A stretch of DNA of 64,000 bases. Origin: Eleusine coracana subsp. coracana (taxonomy: Eukaryota; Streptophyta; Magnoliopsida; Poales; Poaceae). Below, piece after piece: positions 1 to 11,854 of the stretch; the stretch's first letter is position 1, and the number at the start of each line of letters is the position of its first letter. Location: NCBI GenBank assembly GCA_032690845.1, contig CM064425.1, positions 37,102,240 to 37,166,239 on the forward strand, written 5' to 3'. The notes beneath the pieces are model-generated. The model was not told the origin of the DNA. It worked only from the letters and a program-made list of their open reading frames with translations, and ran no database searches. A program made the translations under genes and the position numbers.

Positions 1-905
1 CTAAAACTAAAGTTTCAATTAAATCAGAAACTAGGGTGGCATATTACAAATATCATGACACTTGTTGGCTTTTCTCAAGTGCAAAAGATCAGGAGTGGCA
101 AAATTTTGTACACAACAAGCATTCTGACATGCTTGCATTGCATGAATAGGCTGACTTACTAAACAGTCAACTCAGGTAGAATGCGAATTCTACATCCAGG
201 GGTTCCCGCGTCACCCATTTGATGGAAAGACACCTGTCAAACGACATTGAAAGAAAACGGCCTGCCCTCCCACCCCCACCCCCACCCCGGCTGCCTCGGC
301 GAGCTAGGGTCTCGCACTGGCGAAGCTACATATTACTTCCCTGGTGCACTGGCAGCAGGGTAAATCAAGATTTTAACACTATTCAGCTGAATTTTGATCA
401 GTTGTGCATCAGTTTCAGCATATAATTTTCATATTTGGCACCACCATCAAGCAAACTCTAGCTTCGCCACTGGGTCTCGACCATCTTCCCTGCCCCACCC
501 CGCCCCGCGCCCACCCCCCATCCCAACCCTGCCCGACCACCATCCTCCGCCACCCAGGCCGGCGGTGTTCCCCGCCACCTCACCGTCCGCCCACAACCCA
601 CCAGCACCACCGGGCCTTCCTACCACCCCGGAACCTTCTTCTAAAGCTGCCAGGCACGTGTGGAGAGAGAGAGAGAGAGAGAGTGAGCTGGCTGGTTTGG
701 GAGAGAGGAAGCAGTGGATAAGGTTGCTATATCGGCAGCCTGTATAGGTGACGCGGGAACCCCTGTCGACGAGCGAATTTCCGGCTCAGCTATATGTCTG
801 GTAAGGAAAAGAAGTGTACGAGCAAGAAGTGTATTTTTCCCTAAGTAATTAAAAAATGCTTCGAACAGGCAACATAGTACAAAACGTAAAAAAAAGGCAA
901 CAAAC
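1..905 (-). other. Intron 10 of the beta-galactosidase gene (incomplete)
   Basis: This stretch lies downstream of the exon 10 donor on the minus strand and I see no further beta-galactosidase exon in it. It is mostly AT-rich intron sequence carrying one inverted-repeat element (191-772), so the intron is at least 905 bp long. Confidence 0.7.
191..772. mobile_element. Non-autonomous DNA transposon (MITE-like) with perfect 19-bp terminal inverted repeats
   Basis: CAGGGGTTCCCGCGTCACC at 197-215 is the exact reverse complement of 747-765. Just outside, GCGAATTC (183-190) and GCGAATTT (773-780) match at 7 of 8 positions and could be the target-site duplication. That would place the ends at 191 and 772, with a few imperfect bases outside the 19-bp repeat. 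The interior is C-rich with a GA microsatellite at about 663-683 and has no convincing transposase. An 8-bp duplication and CAGGG ends suggest the hAT superfamily, which is an inference. It sits inside the beta-galactosidase intron. Confidence 0.8.
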
Positions 906-3900
906 CTCTTGCATTGGTCCTAATTTTACATACTGAGGCGAACCATCAACAGCAGTAAGAGCTGGTTCACAAAGTTTAATTGTTGCATGTAGATCTTTCA
1001 GATGCCCCCACTTAGGCTGCCTTAAGATACCTGCAGGTACCGTGATGGACCTAGTCAGGATCTCTAACACAATGAAACAAAAAAGCCCGACTAAACAAGT
1101 TAGTAAGAATTAAGATCCGAGATATAGCATTTCTCTAGAACTGCTCATACCATATTCAGTGATTGGAGCATCATAATCATAACTTGTTATCTGAAGTGGA
1201 CCACCAGCGGTTCGCTCAAAATTTGTTCCACCAAAAAACTGCCAGGAAAAGAAATACACTCAGATCTATATATAAGAACCACCAGAAAGGCCTTTTAACC
1301 ACACCCAAATCTAAATATTCGAGCATTGAGATGAAATTTAGCCCAGCTCACATGGGTGGCTGAAACAATGGTGAACATACACTTTATATCACAGTTTTAA
1401 GTAATTAAGGATATTTTTCTCTTGCCTTCAACGATCTAACTCCTGAACAGCTTATACCTATCTGTTCTGCACATAACAGTAGAGCAACAACTGGTAACAA
1501 TTAGGTTTGACTAAGATTTTCAACAATTGTTGACTGATCAAGCACGCAAATCCTATATTTTTTTCCCCAAACAGTACGCACTACATATTCTGTGAACCCT
1601 AAATGATTATACGACTGACGTAACTTTTTATCTCAAGTCTGAAAATAATAGTCCATATGCTAGTATAGTAATTTGATGATTTAAAGGTTGATCCATGTGT
1701 TGGCAATTTAAAAAAGATGACGAGAAAGTAAAATGATCTTTGTAAATCTCATTATTGGAGAAATGTTTCAGTTCTTACCATGTAATAATTTTGTAAGCTT
1801 CCACCACGTTGGTAAAAACGGGCAACAGCAAAAGCATTGTCTTGAGCAGGTCTATGAGGCAATCGTTCCCCCCAGTCGGCGTACCTTTACGTGCGATTCA
1901 TTCAGGACACATGGTGCAAATAATTAAAATATTGAACAGCAATGTAAGAGCATGAGGCAAAAGTTCAAACTAGCTTCTCATAAGGCCAACAAAACAGCAT
2001 GAACTCATTTTTCAAAAAAAAAAAAAAAGAAAAGAAAAGAAAACAGCATGAAGTCCTTGAAGTACCAGTGATTATGATGAATACAATGCCATTTTCCTAG
2101 AATATGTATCTCTCTTGTTATTCATAATAACACTTCTCTACTTTATTGAACCCATTTGTCAAGAATAAGGTCACTCAACTTTAGCTCAACTGGCTAAACC
2201 CAAACTGTGTCCATAGTAAGGCCACTTAACTTTAACACCTCAAATAAAAGCTATCCCTTGACCATGGAGGAGCAGGGCCAAGCTGCAATCAAGTGCAACC
2301 ACCGAAGTGCCCTGTTCCATATCCAGTTTACAGTTCTGTTAAAGGAGGGTGGGTCACTAGCAGCTTTTTTTTTTTTTTTGGGTGTTAAGGATGGACATTG
2401 CTTTGTGCAAGCATAACTTATGAAATATGTTCAGCCAAGTTGGTCTGTTAGAATATGAAAGATTTTAAGGTACACCTTAACTGCTCCCAATATTTCACAT
2501 TTTGCAAATACAAAAGTTATGACTTGTTACAATTTTATGATGCTTGGCATTCATCACAATTAAGCAAGGAGGAAATAAGAAGTCTCTTGTCCTTCCCTTT
2601 CTTTGGTTCCGTCCTCTTTGTGGCAACAATTGGCCTTTGGCCAGGACGCCATCACAGAGATTCGATGTTTGTAATCAAGCATGCGTACTACCCATTTGAA
2701 AGCTGCTACTAAAGACATGGGGAAATTTTGTTTGTGTGATTAATCCTTTTGAGGCAAACAGACATTCATCTTTTCCACAGCATCAAAATATGAATATCCT
2801 CAATTATATATTATTTTGCCTGCTAAGATATCATTGTCAGAAATGAAAGCACAAGCTCAAACATAGCATCCATGGTGCTAATAATATGGATCAAAATGAG
2901 TAACCCTTACCAGCAGTTATATATAAGAAAAAGAAACAAACATGCATCAAACTTATAAGCATCTCATATAGACTAAACTAACTTGACCCAACAGACGCAA
3001 AGCAGGACCAACATCAAAACCAAATCATGAAACAAATGATTCTATCCCTTCTCAAAATTTTCAGGACAACCAAAGTGATCGTTCCTGAATGAATTAAGGA
3101 ATTACATACCATCCATCCCAATCCTCAGTCCATATTGTTGGCTTATTGTAAGCATTTGGTTTGAATCCATCACAGTAAAAGGCATTGCAAGTATCAAGCT
3201 GCAAGAAACAATGAAACAATATTCCATTATATTATATAATTAGCAAATATAATAGTAAAAGATAATTAAAAAATCCATCCTCTAGGTTTTGAGGTCACAA
3301 TGTCACATACAATTTGTTCTGGAGCATCAGTTTGCCTACACATTAGCCAAGGTACACCAGTATCAAGGGCAAGAGCCATCTGAGCAGCCCATTGCATATA
3401 TCTCTTCCCTGCTTGACCATAGCGGCCTTGAATATTACCATATTCATTTTCAATCTGTCATATTTGTGCAGAGACGTTAAAGCACAATTTTTGAAGTATG
3501 TAATTGAAGTGATAACCCAACATGAATGTGAAATGATGTTATCAGTGTGTCTTGTAAATAGCTATAATGTTAGTATGCTAGTTTTAACTATGTTTTTACG
3601 TCATTTTCTTGTGTAATGGTCTAAAGGAAAATCAGTAGAGCTTAAGTTAGTAACTTCCTTTGTGAATAAACCATCATTATTTGAAAATTAACGTTTTCTC
3701 CATGGAAATAAATGTGAAGACATTAACAAGAATGTTGTGCGCTATCTAGAAGATAGATTCCTCCAGGAAAGTAGAAGACTGAAAATAGTCATATTCATGA
3801 GTTAGATCCTCTGGCGCATCCAATTGTATGAACAACTGAAAAAGAGAAATAGTGTAATGCAAGTACGGATCAATCAAAGTACCATGAAACTGTTTTTCAG

Positions 3901-5492
3901 ACCTGCTGCAGTATAATGGGACCACCTTGCCAAGAATAAAGCTTTTCCTCCTTCATGGTATCTACAATTTTCGTCACAAAAGTTTGCATTTCAGTCTGCA
4001 AACATAGGGATTAGTCAATCAAAAGGATGCTTCAAAATTGATCAACAACAACAACAACAACAACAAAGCCTTCAAAATTGATCATTGCAGTAAAATTAAA
4101 CATGGCAATTCTTTACCTTGAACGGCCTGTTATCTGTACGGAATTCTATCCCAGGGATGTCCCTCAACCAAACAGGGAAACCACTACAGAAATGAATGAA
4201 AAACAATGGAAAATAAATAAACAATCATGCATGAGTATTTCTCAATAGGGGATATTTAATCAAACAAAACAATGTAAGAGACATATGCATCACAGAGAAA
4301 TATAAAAACAAAAACAAAAAAGAGAATTCTACTAAAGTGGTTTCTCCAAAGGAGAAAAATGCAATCGCATAAACATACTAGATTAGACGTAAAAAATGTT
4401 TAGTTTGTAAGGTAAACAAGAAAAATAAAACGGCTAATAAAAGGTACTCCTTCCATTTTTTAAATTGTTGTCATTAGGACAACAATTTTAATTCGAAAAT
4501 GAACTAAAGCTGCTGTCCTAACGACAACATTTTCAGAGCGGAGGAAGTATGTGACATGTAAATTTCATAAGTACCCTGTATTTTCATAATTTTAGAATAA
4601 AACATACCATGTCATCCAGCTAGAGAATCTTAACAGTAACATTTCAAGCTACCAAAATTAGATAGCATATATGTTACTATGTTTGTCCGAAATCTAAAGC
4701 TCTACAATCAAATACTGCCTCAAAAAAAACCTACAATCAAATATCGAACTCCTGACGTAAGTAGTTGTGATGTTGATTATAAACAACAGTTAAAATTCAT
4801 ATATATTTTTTTCTAATAACATGCATCATGTGCACAAGTCAAAATATGTCATTTGCTCAAATTGAAAACTGAATACTAATGTGATTAACATTCATAGAAT
4901 GGATACACTCCAGCAGTTGAAATGCTAAGATATAAACAGACCCGAAGTTCCATTCAGCACAAGCATATGGGCCGATACGCAGTAAAAGAAATAGACCTTC
5001 AGCAGCAACCAGCTTCACAAACTTGACAAGATCAAATCTTCCTTCAAAGTAATACTGGGATAAAACATAAGTCATAACCCATATCGAGGACAGCTGAGAC
5101 TAGTGAACAAGATGTTTCTATGTTACCTGCCCTTTGGCTGGCTCATGCCCATTCCAAAAGACATATGTCTCGATTACATCCGCACCACCCTCCTTGCACA
5201 TTGCAATCAGGCTCGGCCACATCTGGACCAAATTGTAGGTCAGTTAGTAGCCTGCAACTCTAGACAGAGGAAAACACATGAACCGCAAGAGTGGAGAAGG
5301 CAAAATTAAGCTAGAAAACTTTGAGAAAAATGGTGTTGCGTGAATTTGACCGAACTTTAGTGCTCTATTTATTTAATGATTTTCAAGTTTTATGGATAGA
5401 ACTGATTCCAAATGCAACATGCACGAGACCAATTGCACCTGTCCAACGATTCGACTCTGCTCTGCCGCAGCAGCACCTCCACCCAACGACCA

Positions 5493-5537
<45 letters not shown>

Positions 5538-5956
5538 GGTCCAAAACCCAGCCAATTCCGCCCACCCCCTAACGACCCGCGCGCACCTATCGAAGCGGCG
5601 GCCACGACTTTTACCAACTCCTACTTTCTTCAGGAAAATACCAGCTCCCAAGCGCGGAGCACGAGCACGAGACCACCTCACTCGCTTACCTCGGGCGTGG
5701 CGCGCGGGTAGTGGAGCCCCGCAGAGACGAGCATCCTCCGCTCGCCGCCGATGCGCACCGCGCGGTGATCGTAGGTCACGTTGAAGGGCTCGAAGAAGGG
5801 CCCATCAGCCCTCGCGACCACCTGCCTCAGCTTCCCCGCCGCCGCGGCCGGGAGAACCGACGCGGCGAAGCAGCCCAGAACAGACAGGAAGGCCGTAAAT
5901 CGCAGTGCCGGCGGCCACCGCGAGGAGGCTGCCCTCGGCGACGGCGAGGCGGCCAT
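906..5956 (-). CDS. GH35 beta-galactosidase, first ten exons (3' part outside window)
   Basis: Plant family-35 glycosyl hydrolase removing terminal beta-galactose, normally secreted to the cell wall. Ten exons join with GT-AG introns and no stop: 5690-5956, 5127-5222, 4942-5054, 4117-4183, 3903-3995, 3311-3454, 3110-3198, 1779-1884, 1151-1238 and 906-1030, giving 396 codons. The start at 5956 is followed by an Ala/Leu-rich signal-peptide-like stretch (about residues 1-40). The GH35 active-site signature crosses the exon 5/6 junction (GGPIILQQ then IENEYG; predicted acid/base Glu216), and exon 7 holds WTEDWDGW (predicted nucleophile Glu285). Exon 10 ends in GPMQE with a GT donor, so the gene continues left of base 1; complete family members are about 720-900 residues. 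It resembles the Arabidopsis BGAL9 class, but paralogue assignment is uncertain. Catalytic residues are present and the visible part looks functional. Confidence 0.95.
4046..4068. repeat. (CAA)n microsatellite
   Basis: About eight CAA units in the intron between exons 4 and 5 of the beta-galactosidase gene; no coding role. Confidence 0.8.
4447..4547. mobile_element. Stowaway-type MITE in beta-galactosidase intron 3
   Basis: An approximately 101-bp element with ends CTCCTTCC and GGAGGAAG flanked by TA on each side (4445-4446, 4548-4549). The arms share a TTGTTGTC / GACAACA inverted repeat. TA duplication and CTCC..GGAG ends are the Stowaway (Tc1/mariner) hallmark. A related half-element lies near 17930-17970. 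Confidence 0.8.
5494..5536. repeat. Poly(A) tract in beta-galactosidase intron 1
   Basis: An uninterrupted run of 43 A on the plus strand, which is a T tract in the sense orientation of the gene. It lies within intron 1 (5223-5689). Runs this long mutate quickly and their assembled length is often unreliable. Confidence 0.9.
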
Positions 5957-6105
5957 GGCGAACAGGTGGAGACTGCAGGCGAGGTGAGGAGGTGAGCAAA
6001 GTGAAAAGCGAGGAAACAGACTGGCCGGCAGATATTTTTCTGTTTTCTTTTTTGGTTTTATTTATTGAGTTTTTATTTCCCTTTGGCCTTTTCATGTGTC
6101 GCGCG
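5957..6105 (-). promoter_or_regulatory. Proximal 5' region of the beta-galactosidase gene
   Basis: Only about 150 bp separate the start codon from an inserted MITE (6106-6424). The stretch holds the presumed 5' UTR and core promoter. I see no clear TATA box; an AT-rich segment near 6050-6075 is the best candidate. Assigned by position alone. Confidence 0.4.
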
Positions 6106-6424
6106 TAAGGTTTACATAACTGAAATGAACCGGTCTGATAAATTTTTAACCGGTCGGTTATAAGTTTTTATTATAGAATTTTAAAAATAAAATTTTAAAT
6201 TTATATTTGATGATTAACCGATAGGTTACATCGGTTAACCAATTGATTTTCCGGTTAAACACTCGGTTTTATCGGTTTCAATATATATAATTTTTTTAAA
6301 TTTTAAAAATATATAAATTAAAACTGAAGGTTAACCGACCGATCAGAATAACCGATCCAGACCGATTTTCCGGTTAACCAGGTTTAAGTAAATCGCCCGA
6401 TTAACCACGATTTTGTCAACCTTG
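6106..6424. mobile_element. hAT-type MITE in the beta-galactosidase promoter
   Basis: A 319-bp AT-rich element with repeated CCGGTTAA-like motifs. Ends are TAAGGTTTACATAA and, reversed, CAAGGTTGACAAAA. It is flanked by a perfect 8-bp duplication GTCGCGCG (6098-6105 and 6425-6432), typical of hAT insertion. It contains no coding capacity. Confidence 0.85.
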
Positions 6425-6432
6425 GTCGCGCG

Positions 6433-6818
6433 CGAGTGGTGATACCGGATTTGAAGAGTATCCATTACTTCACGCAAACACCAAACCAGATGAAGCAATG
6501 ATTGCCGATTAGCCGGCTTTATCGCTAAGGCCATCCACGTCATCCCAGGGAGCGCGATAGAGACAACCTCTGTTTATACAGAAAAAAATAATGAGACAAA
6601 TCTCATTTTTTCTTTCTTTCTAAAGTTAAGAAAAGTATCCGTTCCTATCAAATGCCAAACCACTCCACTAGTACTCCATATTATGCTAGAAATGTTCATT
6701 CCCCGTCAGTGCAAAAACAAAGGACTCCGTGTAACTGTGTGTAACATTCTTTTTAAATCTTTCTCATGTACACTCTACACATTTTGAGGAAATATATGCG
6801 GTATCTATATAAATATTT
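6433..6818. other. Intergenic sequence between MITE and Tat element 1
   Basis: AT-rich single-copy-looking DNA with no open reading frame of note. It is the left flank of the Tat element 1 insertion and rejoins at 17844 once that element is removed. Confidence 0.6.
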
Positions 6819-6823
6819 GTTTG

Positions 6824-7178
6824 TGTTCCGGATATCCATAGATATGCGATGGCGACCGACCGGGTACCTCACTAATAAGATAACTGCCCGAGTCAGTTTG
6901 GAGCACAAGGCAATTAGAGATAGACTTTCTATATAAATTCTTGTAGACTACGAGTAGGACTCTTCATGTACTCCTGCCGACCGGATATATAAGGCAGGAG
7001 GAAACCCCCCATCGGGAACAAGTCATTACAAGCAATACAAACTACAGAACACAGTACGTAGGGTTTTTACTCTCATCGAGGGGATCCGAACCTATATAAC
7101 TCGGCGTCTTTTACAACCATCATAGTTCTTAGTCTCGACGTAGCCCTATAAATATATTGTCGAGATCAAGTCTTGACA
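6824..7178 (+). repeat. 5' LTR of Tat element 1
   Basis: A 355-bp repeat matching 17466-17838. It starts TGTTCCGG where the 3' LTR starts TGTGGAATAC, so about 12 bp after the first TGT are missing here. It ends in ACA. A TATATAA box lies at 6986-6992. The sequence after it (TTGGCGCGTCAGGTAGGGG) is the expected position of the primer-binding site. Confidence 0.92.
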
Positions 7179-7226
7179 GTTGGCGCGTCAGGTAGGGGCA
7201 AGACTCACCGGGATTCTCTGTCGACT

Positions 7227-8902
7227 ATGATGGCCGAAACTCCCAACATTCAGTACTCGCCGGACTTCAAAATCTCCTTCAGATCGCTCGACTTCGCCGT
7301 CGACACCAACGGAGAGCTAGGTCTAGAGAACTATCGATCCGACTCGGCCGCAACCGGTTCTACGGAGCGATCACCGAGCTCGTCAGATCTAATCCCAGCA
7401 TTGGCTCCACTCGGATTCGGCGAAACAGACCTATCCTTTAGGTACGACTCAATGTTGGTCCGTTCCTTTGATGAGGATTCGATCGGATCTGCCTGCTTAT
7501 ACCCTCTGACCGTGAACGTGGTCGATATAGTGGAGAATCCATCAGGAGACAACGATGAGGACGGTGACCGCGAATACGGTCACGAAGAAGATGGCCGCAC
7601 AGAAGAACACGCAGAAGAAGGCCACAGGGAAAAAAACCCCCAAGACAACAACTTGTCAGAAGGACATCGCCGCCGACCGAGAGGATCGCGTGGATCCCGC
7701 CTTGCACGCCGACAGAACCTTGAACCTGAAATCGAAGTAGACAGTGTCAAGATCTACGACACCCCGCAGACCAACATCACTGGGGCTAAAACATTGCTCG
7801 ACACCTTGATGGCTGACGCAGCATATTAAACCCCCATGATGCAGAAGTCGGTGGCTATGCTCAAGGCCGCTACAGCCCAAGATGCGGCCAGGGACAAATC
7901 ACAGTCGGTGGCCAGTTCCAATCACGCGGTCAATAAAGGCGTGAGGATCTGAGAAATTCCCTCAGCATTCGCGACGGTCGGGACACCATCAACTCTCAAT
8001 ACGAAGAGAGGGCTCGGGACGACCGACGCCACGAGGAGGAGCGCCGCGATCGGAGCACCGACAACCGACGGGAAGACCGACACGATCCACCTCCAAAAAA
8101 CAACCGTGACGACCGACGTCGACGTGACGATCGGGACCGGTGCAAGAATCATGATGGAGATAATCGGCGTCGTCGCCATGATGATGATGTTGGCCCACGT
8201 CATAATCGTCGCTCATCTCTATCTCCTGACTAACATAGAAAGTCAACTACTCCAAGCGATGAAAAATTCGATGGCATCAAGGCCTATGTACCTGAGCTTC
8301 GCATAGCTCGGTGGCCGGTCTGCCTTGACCCGGTCGTTCGGATTTGGCTCACATCTCTTCCAGAGAAATCGGTCACCTCTTGGGGAGACCTCAATAGGAA
8401 GTTCATAGAAAGTTTCCAAGCTACTTGCAATCGTCCAGGCAATCACTTTGACCTCACTCGGATCAAGCAAAAGTCTGACGAGCCCCTGCATGACTACATC
8501 AAGCGGTTCTGCGCCAAGAAGACCAAGATCCCTAATGTCCCAAATCAGCAGATCATTGCTGCCTTCTAAGGAGGCATACGCAGCGATGGCCTAGTCCGGG
8601 AGATCGGTCGGAGGAATCATGACCTCCAGTTGACCGCTCGGAGTGCTTCGAGATCGCTGATAAGTTCGCGTCAGGCGAGTCAGTGCTGGACGACATCCGC
8701 GACAAAGGCAAGGAGAAGCGCTCGGACAAGCCGGAGTCCTCCAAGAAGGACAAGAAAAGAAAGTCTGACAACATGGTCGCTGCGGTAGACCGATCCCAGA
8801 AAAACCCTCGGATGAACCAGCCGACCATGGACGACTTGCTAAGTGACCCATGCCTATGGCACCCAAAGGGGAACCACAAAGCAAAGGACTGTTACCGACT
8901 GA
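7227..8902 (+). pseudogene. gag of Tat element 1 (frameshifted, internally deleted)
   Basis: Capsid/nucleocapsid polyprotein region. The first segment runs from tandem ATGs at 7227/7230 to a TAA ending at 7829. A basic RRPRGSRGSRLARR-like segment follows acidic repeats near 7660-7710. The capsid core (Retrotrans_gag) is recognisable at about 8310-8570 (SWGDLNRKFIESF, IKQKSDEPLHDYIKRF). A zinc-knuckle-like CLWHPKGNHKAKDC lies at about 8850-8891. Compared with copy 2, roughly 130 bp are missing around 8315, just before the capsid core. Several stops and frame changes separate the segments. The downstream lysine-rich linker leads into protease in the same frame. Confidence 0.85.
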
Positions 8903-9033
8903 AGGGCTTCGCGACTGCCGCACTCAAGGTGGCCAAGGATCCGCCAAGACACAATGGCAAAGACAAGGGTAAAGATGGTGACAACAAGGATGAAGAAGGA
9001 GAGTTCCAGCAGCCCCAGAAGGAAGTCAACTTT

Positions 9034-9516
9034 GTCTTCGGAGGCCCGGATGCCTACGTGTCCAAGCGCAAGAAAAAGCTAGAACTATGTGAGATCAACT
9101 CCGTAGAGCCTGCTATGCCCAAATACATGAGGTGGTCTGAGGTACCAATCACATTCAATCGGTCGGATCACCCCAGGCACCTGCCCAAGCCTGGTCGCTA
9201 CCCGCTGGTACTCTCAGCCACGATGAAGGAGGTCAAGTTCAACAAAGTACTCATCGATGGAGGAAGCAGTCTGGACTTGATCTTCACCAAGACCCTCACG
9301 GAGCTAGGCTTATCGGTCAATGACCTCCAACCGAGTTCCTCACCCTTCCACGGGATCGTGCCCGACAAGACCTCAGTTTCTATTGGACAGATCGTTCTGC
9401 CTATCACCTTTGGAACCCGTGAGAACTTTAGGACTGAGTGTATTCTCTTCCGGGTGGCCGACTTCGAGTTAGCATACCATCTATCCTCAGCAGACCGGCG
9501 ATGGCAAAGTTCATGA
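9034..9516 (+). pseudogene. Aspartic protease region of Tat element 1
   Basis: Retropepsin-like domain that would process the polyprotein. The segment FNKVLIDGGSSLDLIFTK (about 9238-9291) carries the active-site Asp in a D-G-G-S context, followed by hydrophobic flap and strand residues. It follows the gag linker in frame and ends at a stop at 9514-9516, after which the sequence continues in another frame toward reverse transcriptase. Confidence 0.85.
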
Positions 9517-9895
9517 CGGTCCCGCACTACCCATACCTTACGCTCAAGGTACCAGGCCCCAAAGGAATAATCTCCCTCCACTCTGATCTTCAGAATTCTT
9601 TCGATTGCGATGTGCAGAGTTACGAGATGGCCGACCAACAGTTGATGCTGTCCGACCGGCTGGAGATCCAGAAGGCAGTCGGCAATGAGGAGCAACCGAT
9701 GCGGAAATCCCCAGGAAGAAGCCCAACAGGGACAAGATACAGACGGCCGACGTCCCTACTAAGGAGATCGCGCTTGACCCAGAAGACCCTGCTAAGATCA
9801 CTTATGCAGGGGTCGACCTCGACGAGAAATAGGAACTCACGCTCACTCTTTTCCTCTAGGAAAATAGGGACATCTTTACATGGAAACCTTCTGAC

Positions 9896-10699
9896 ATGCC
9901 GAGAGTTCCTAGGGAAAAGATTGAGCATGAATTGAGGGTGCCTCCTGGGGCCACCCCTGTCAAGCAAAGACTTAGAAGGTTTGCACAAGACCGCAAGGAT
10001 GCCATGAAGAAGGAGATAGCTAGGTTATTAGATGCTAAGTTTATAAAGGAAGTGTACCATCTAGATTGGCTGGCAAATCTAGGCCTTGTACCCAAAAAGA
10101 ATAAAGAGTGGCGGATGTGCATTGATTATACCGATTTGAACAAGGTCTGTCCTAAAGACCCCTTCGCTCTGCCACGTATCGATCAGACCATAGACTCAAC
10201 AGCCGGGTGTGAGCTTTTAAGCTTTCTGGATGCCTATTCAGGCTATCAACAGATCCCACTAAAAGTTGATGATCAAATCAAGACTTCCTTAATTACTCCC
10301 TTTGGCGCCTACTGCTACATTATCATGCCGTTCGATCTGAAAAACGCTGGCGCGACATACCAACGTGGTATTCAACGCTGCCTCGAAGCTCAGATCGATC
10401 AGAATGCAGAAGCATATGTAGATGACATCGCGGTAAAAACTCGGAGCATCGAAGAACTTCTCTCTGACCTGGCAGAGACTTTCGACAATTTGAGATGTTA
10501 CTCGATAAAGCTGAATCCTAAAATGTGTGTTTTTGGGGTTCCTTCGGGTAAGCTACTCGGTTACATCATTTCAAAACAAGGTATAGAGGCTAACCCGGAT
10601 AAAATAAAGGCGATCCTTGATATGGGGCCACCTAATTCCGAGAGGGATGTTCAGAAGCTGATTGGATGTGTGGCATCCCTGAGTCGCTTTATTTCCTGA
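9896..10699 (+). pseudogene. Reverse transcriptase of Tat element 1
   Basis: An open stretch of about 267 codons covering the reverse transcriptase core: WRMCIDYTDLNKVCPKDPF near the N-terminal third, SFLDAYSGYQQIPL next, then the catalytic AYVDDIAVKT with the paired Asp, and GYIISKQGIEANPDKIKAI toward the thumb. This is the region damaged in copy 2. A TGA just after the SLSRFIS motif (about 10697-10699) breaks the link to the downstream connection and RNase H domain. Confidence 0.92.
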
Positions 10700-11245
10700 C
10701 TAGGGGTCAGGGGTCTGCTGCTCTTTAAACTGCTCAAGAAGCAGGATGACTTCGTTTGGACAGCGAAGGCGCAATTTGCATTGGATGAGTTGAAGGTCCA
10801 CCTCAGCAATATTCCAGTCTTGGTGCCTCTGGAGCCGCAAGAAAAGCTTCAACTCTACATTTCGGCCACAACTCAAGTTGTGAGTACCCTTTAACGGTCA
10901 ACCGAGAGGAAGAGGGTCACATACAGTACAACACCTAGTCTACTTCATTAGTGAGGTTCTCAGTGCCTCCAAAACATGATATCACCAGATCTTGAAGCTG
11001 CTATACGCGCTCCTAATCACTTCAAGGAAGTTGAAGCATTACTTTCAAGCTCATCCTATCGAAGTTCAAATATCCTTCGCACTCGGCACAGTCCTTCACA
11101 ACCGAGAAGCTGAAGGAAAGATTGCCAAGTGGGCGGTCGAACTTGGTCAGTAACCATCACGTTCACACGTCGCTCGACAATCAAAGGACAGGCGTTGGTT
11201 GACTTCGTTTTTGAGTGGACAGAGATTCAAATGCCGCCTGCATCG
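10700..11245 (+). pseudogene. RNase H (Ty3 type) of Tat element 1
   Basis: Degraded coding sequence between reverse transcriptase and the second RNase H. It aligns with 31022-31490 of copy 2, where the same region is open and reads ATTQVVSTVLAVDQEEEG and HYFQAHPIEVQTTFALRE. In copy 1 it is broken by a stop and small indels (around 10890-10930 and 11150). Confidence 0.75.
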
Positions 11246-11266
11246 TAAGATATCGAATACTGGAAA

Positions 11267-11848
11267 ATGTATTTTGATGGATCCCTCCAATTACCTGGGG
11301 CAGGTACAAGAATTGTGTTCATCTCATTCATAGGAGAGAAATTGCGATACGCCCTCCAGATTATGTTTCACGCATCTAATAACACTACAGAATATGAAGC
11401 TCTTTTGCACGATCTGCGCATCGTTGTTTCGCTCGGCATTTGGCATCTTGACATCTTTGGTGACTCGGCTCTGGTCACTAACCAAGTCACCAAGGATTGG
11501 AACTGTGTAGACAACAACATGGGTGCTTACTGCCAAGAATTAAGGAAGCTCGAAGACAAATTCGAAGGACTGAAGTTCACACATGTTCTTCAAGATAATA
11601 ATCAAGCGGCTGATGAATTAGCCAAGATGGGATCATCTCGATCGATTGTCCTACTCGATGTTTTCTTACTCACCTTGGATTCCTCAACTATTTCTCCTCG
11701 GTCTGATGTCTTGGTGACCGATGTTGCTGAGCCTGTAAGCGATGACAATATAGAGACCGACTGTCATGACCCGATTGTCCAATGTTTTAGCAAGGGCACG
11801 CTGCCTAGGGATCCTAATGAGCAACAGAGGTTGAAGACTAAATGTTGA
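11267..11848 (+). pseudogene. Second (archaeal-type) RNase H of Tat element 1
   Basis: About 193 codons containing YFDGSLQLPGAGTRIVFIS (first catalytic Asp region), NNTTEYEALLHDLRI (catalytic Glu) and LDIFGDSALVTNQV (Asp), ending with NNQAADELAKMGS. This arrangement is the extra archaeal-like RNase H acquired by Tat-lineage elements. The region is open to a stop at 11846-11848, then integrase continues. Confidence 0.85.
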
Positions 11849-11854
11849 GGATAC

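Noticed and set aside
394..747. Proline-rich open frames in the C-rich block near 400-750
   Set aside because: They lie within a MITE in an intron; composition follows the CCCACC repeats and frames overlap without any domain.
5373..5784. Overlapping frames with Lys or Phe runs near 5400-5780
   Set aside because: They arise from the A43 tract and from antisense reading of beta-galactosidase exon 1.
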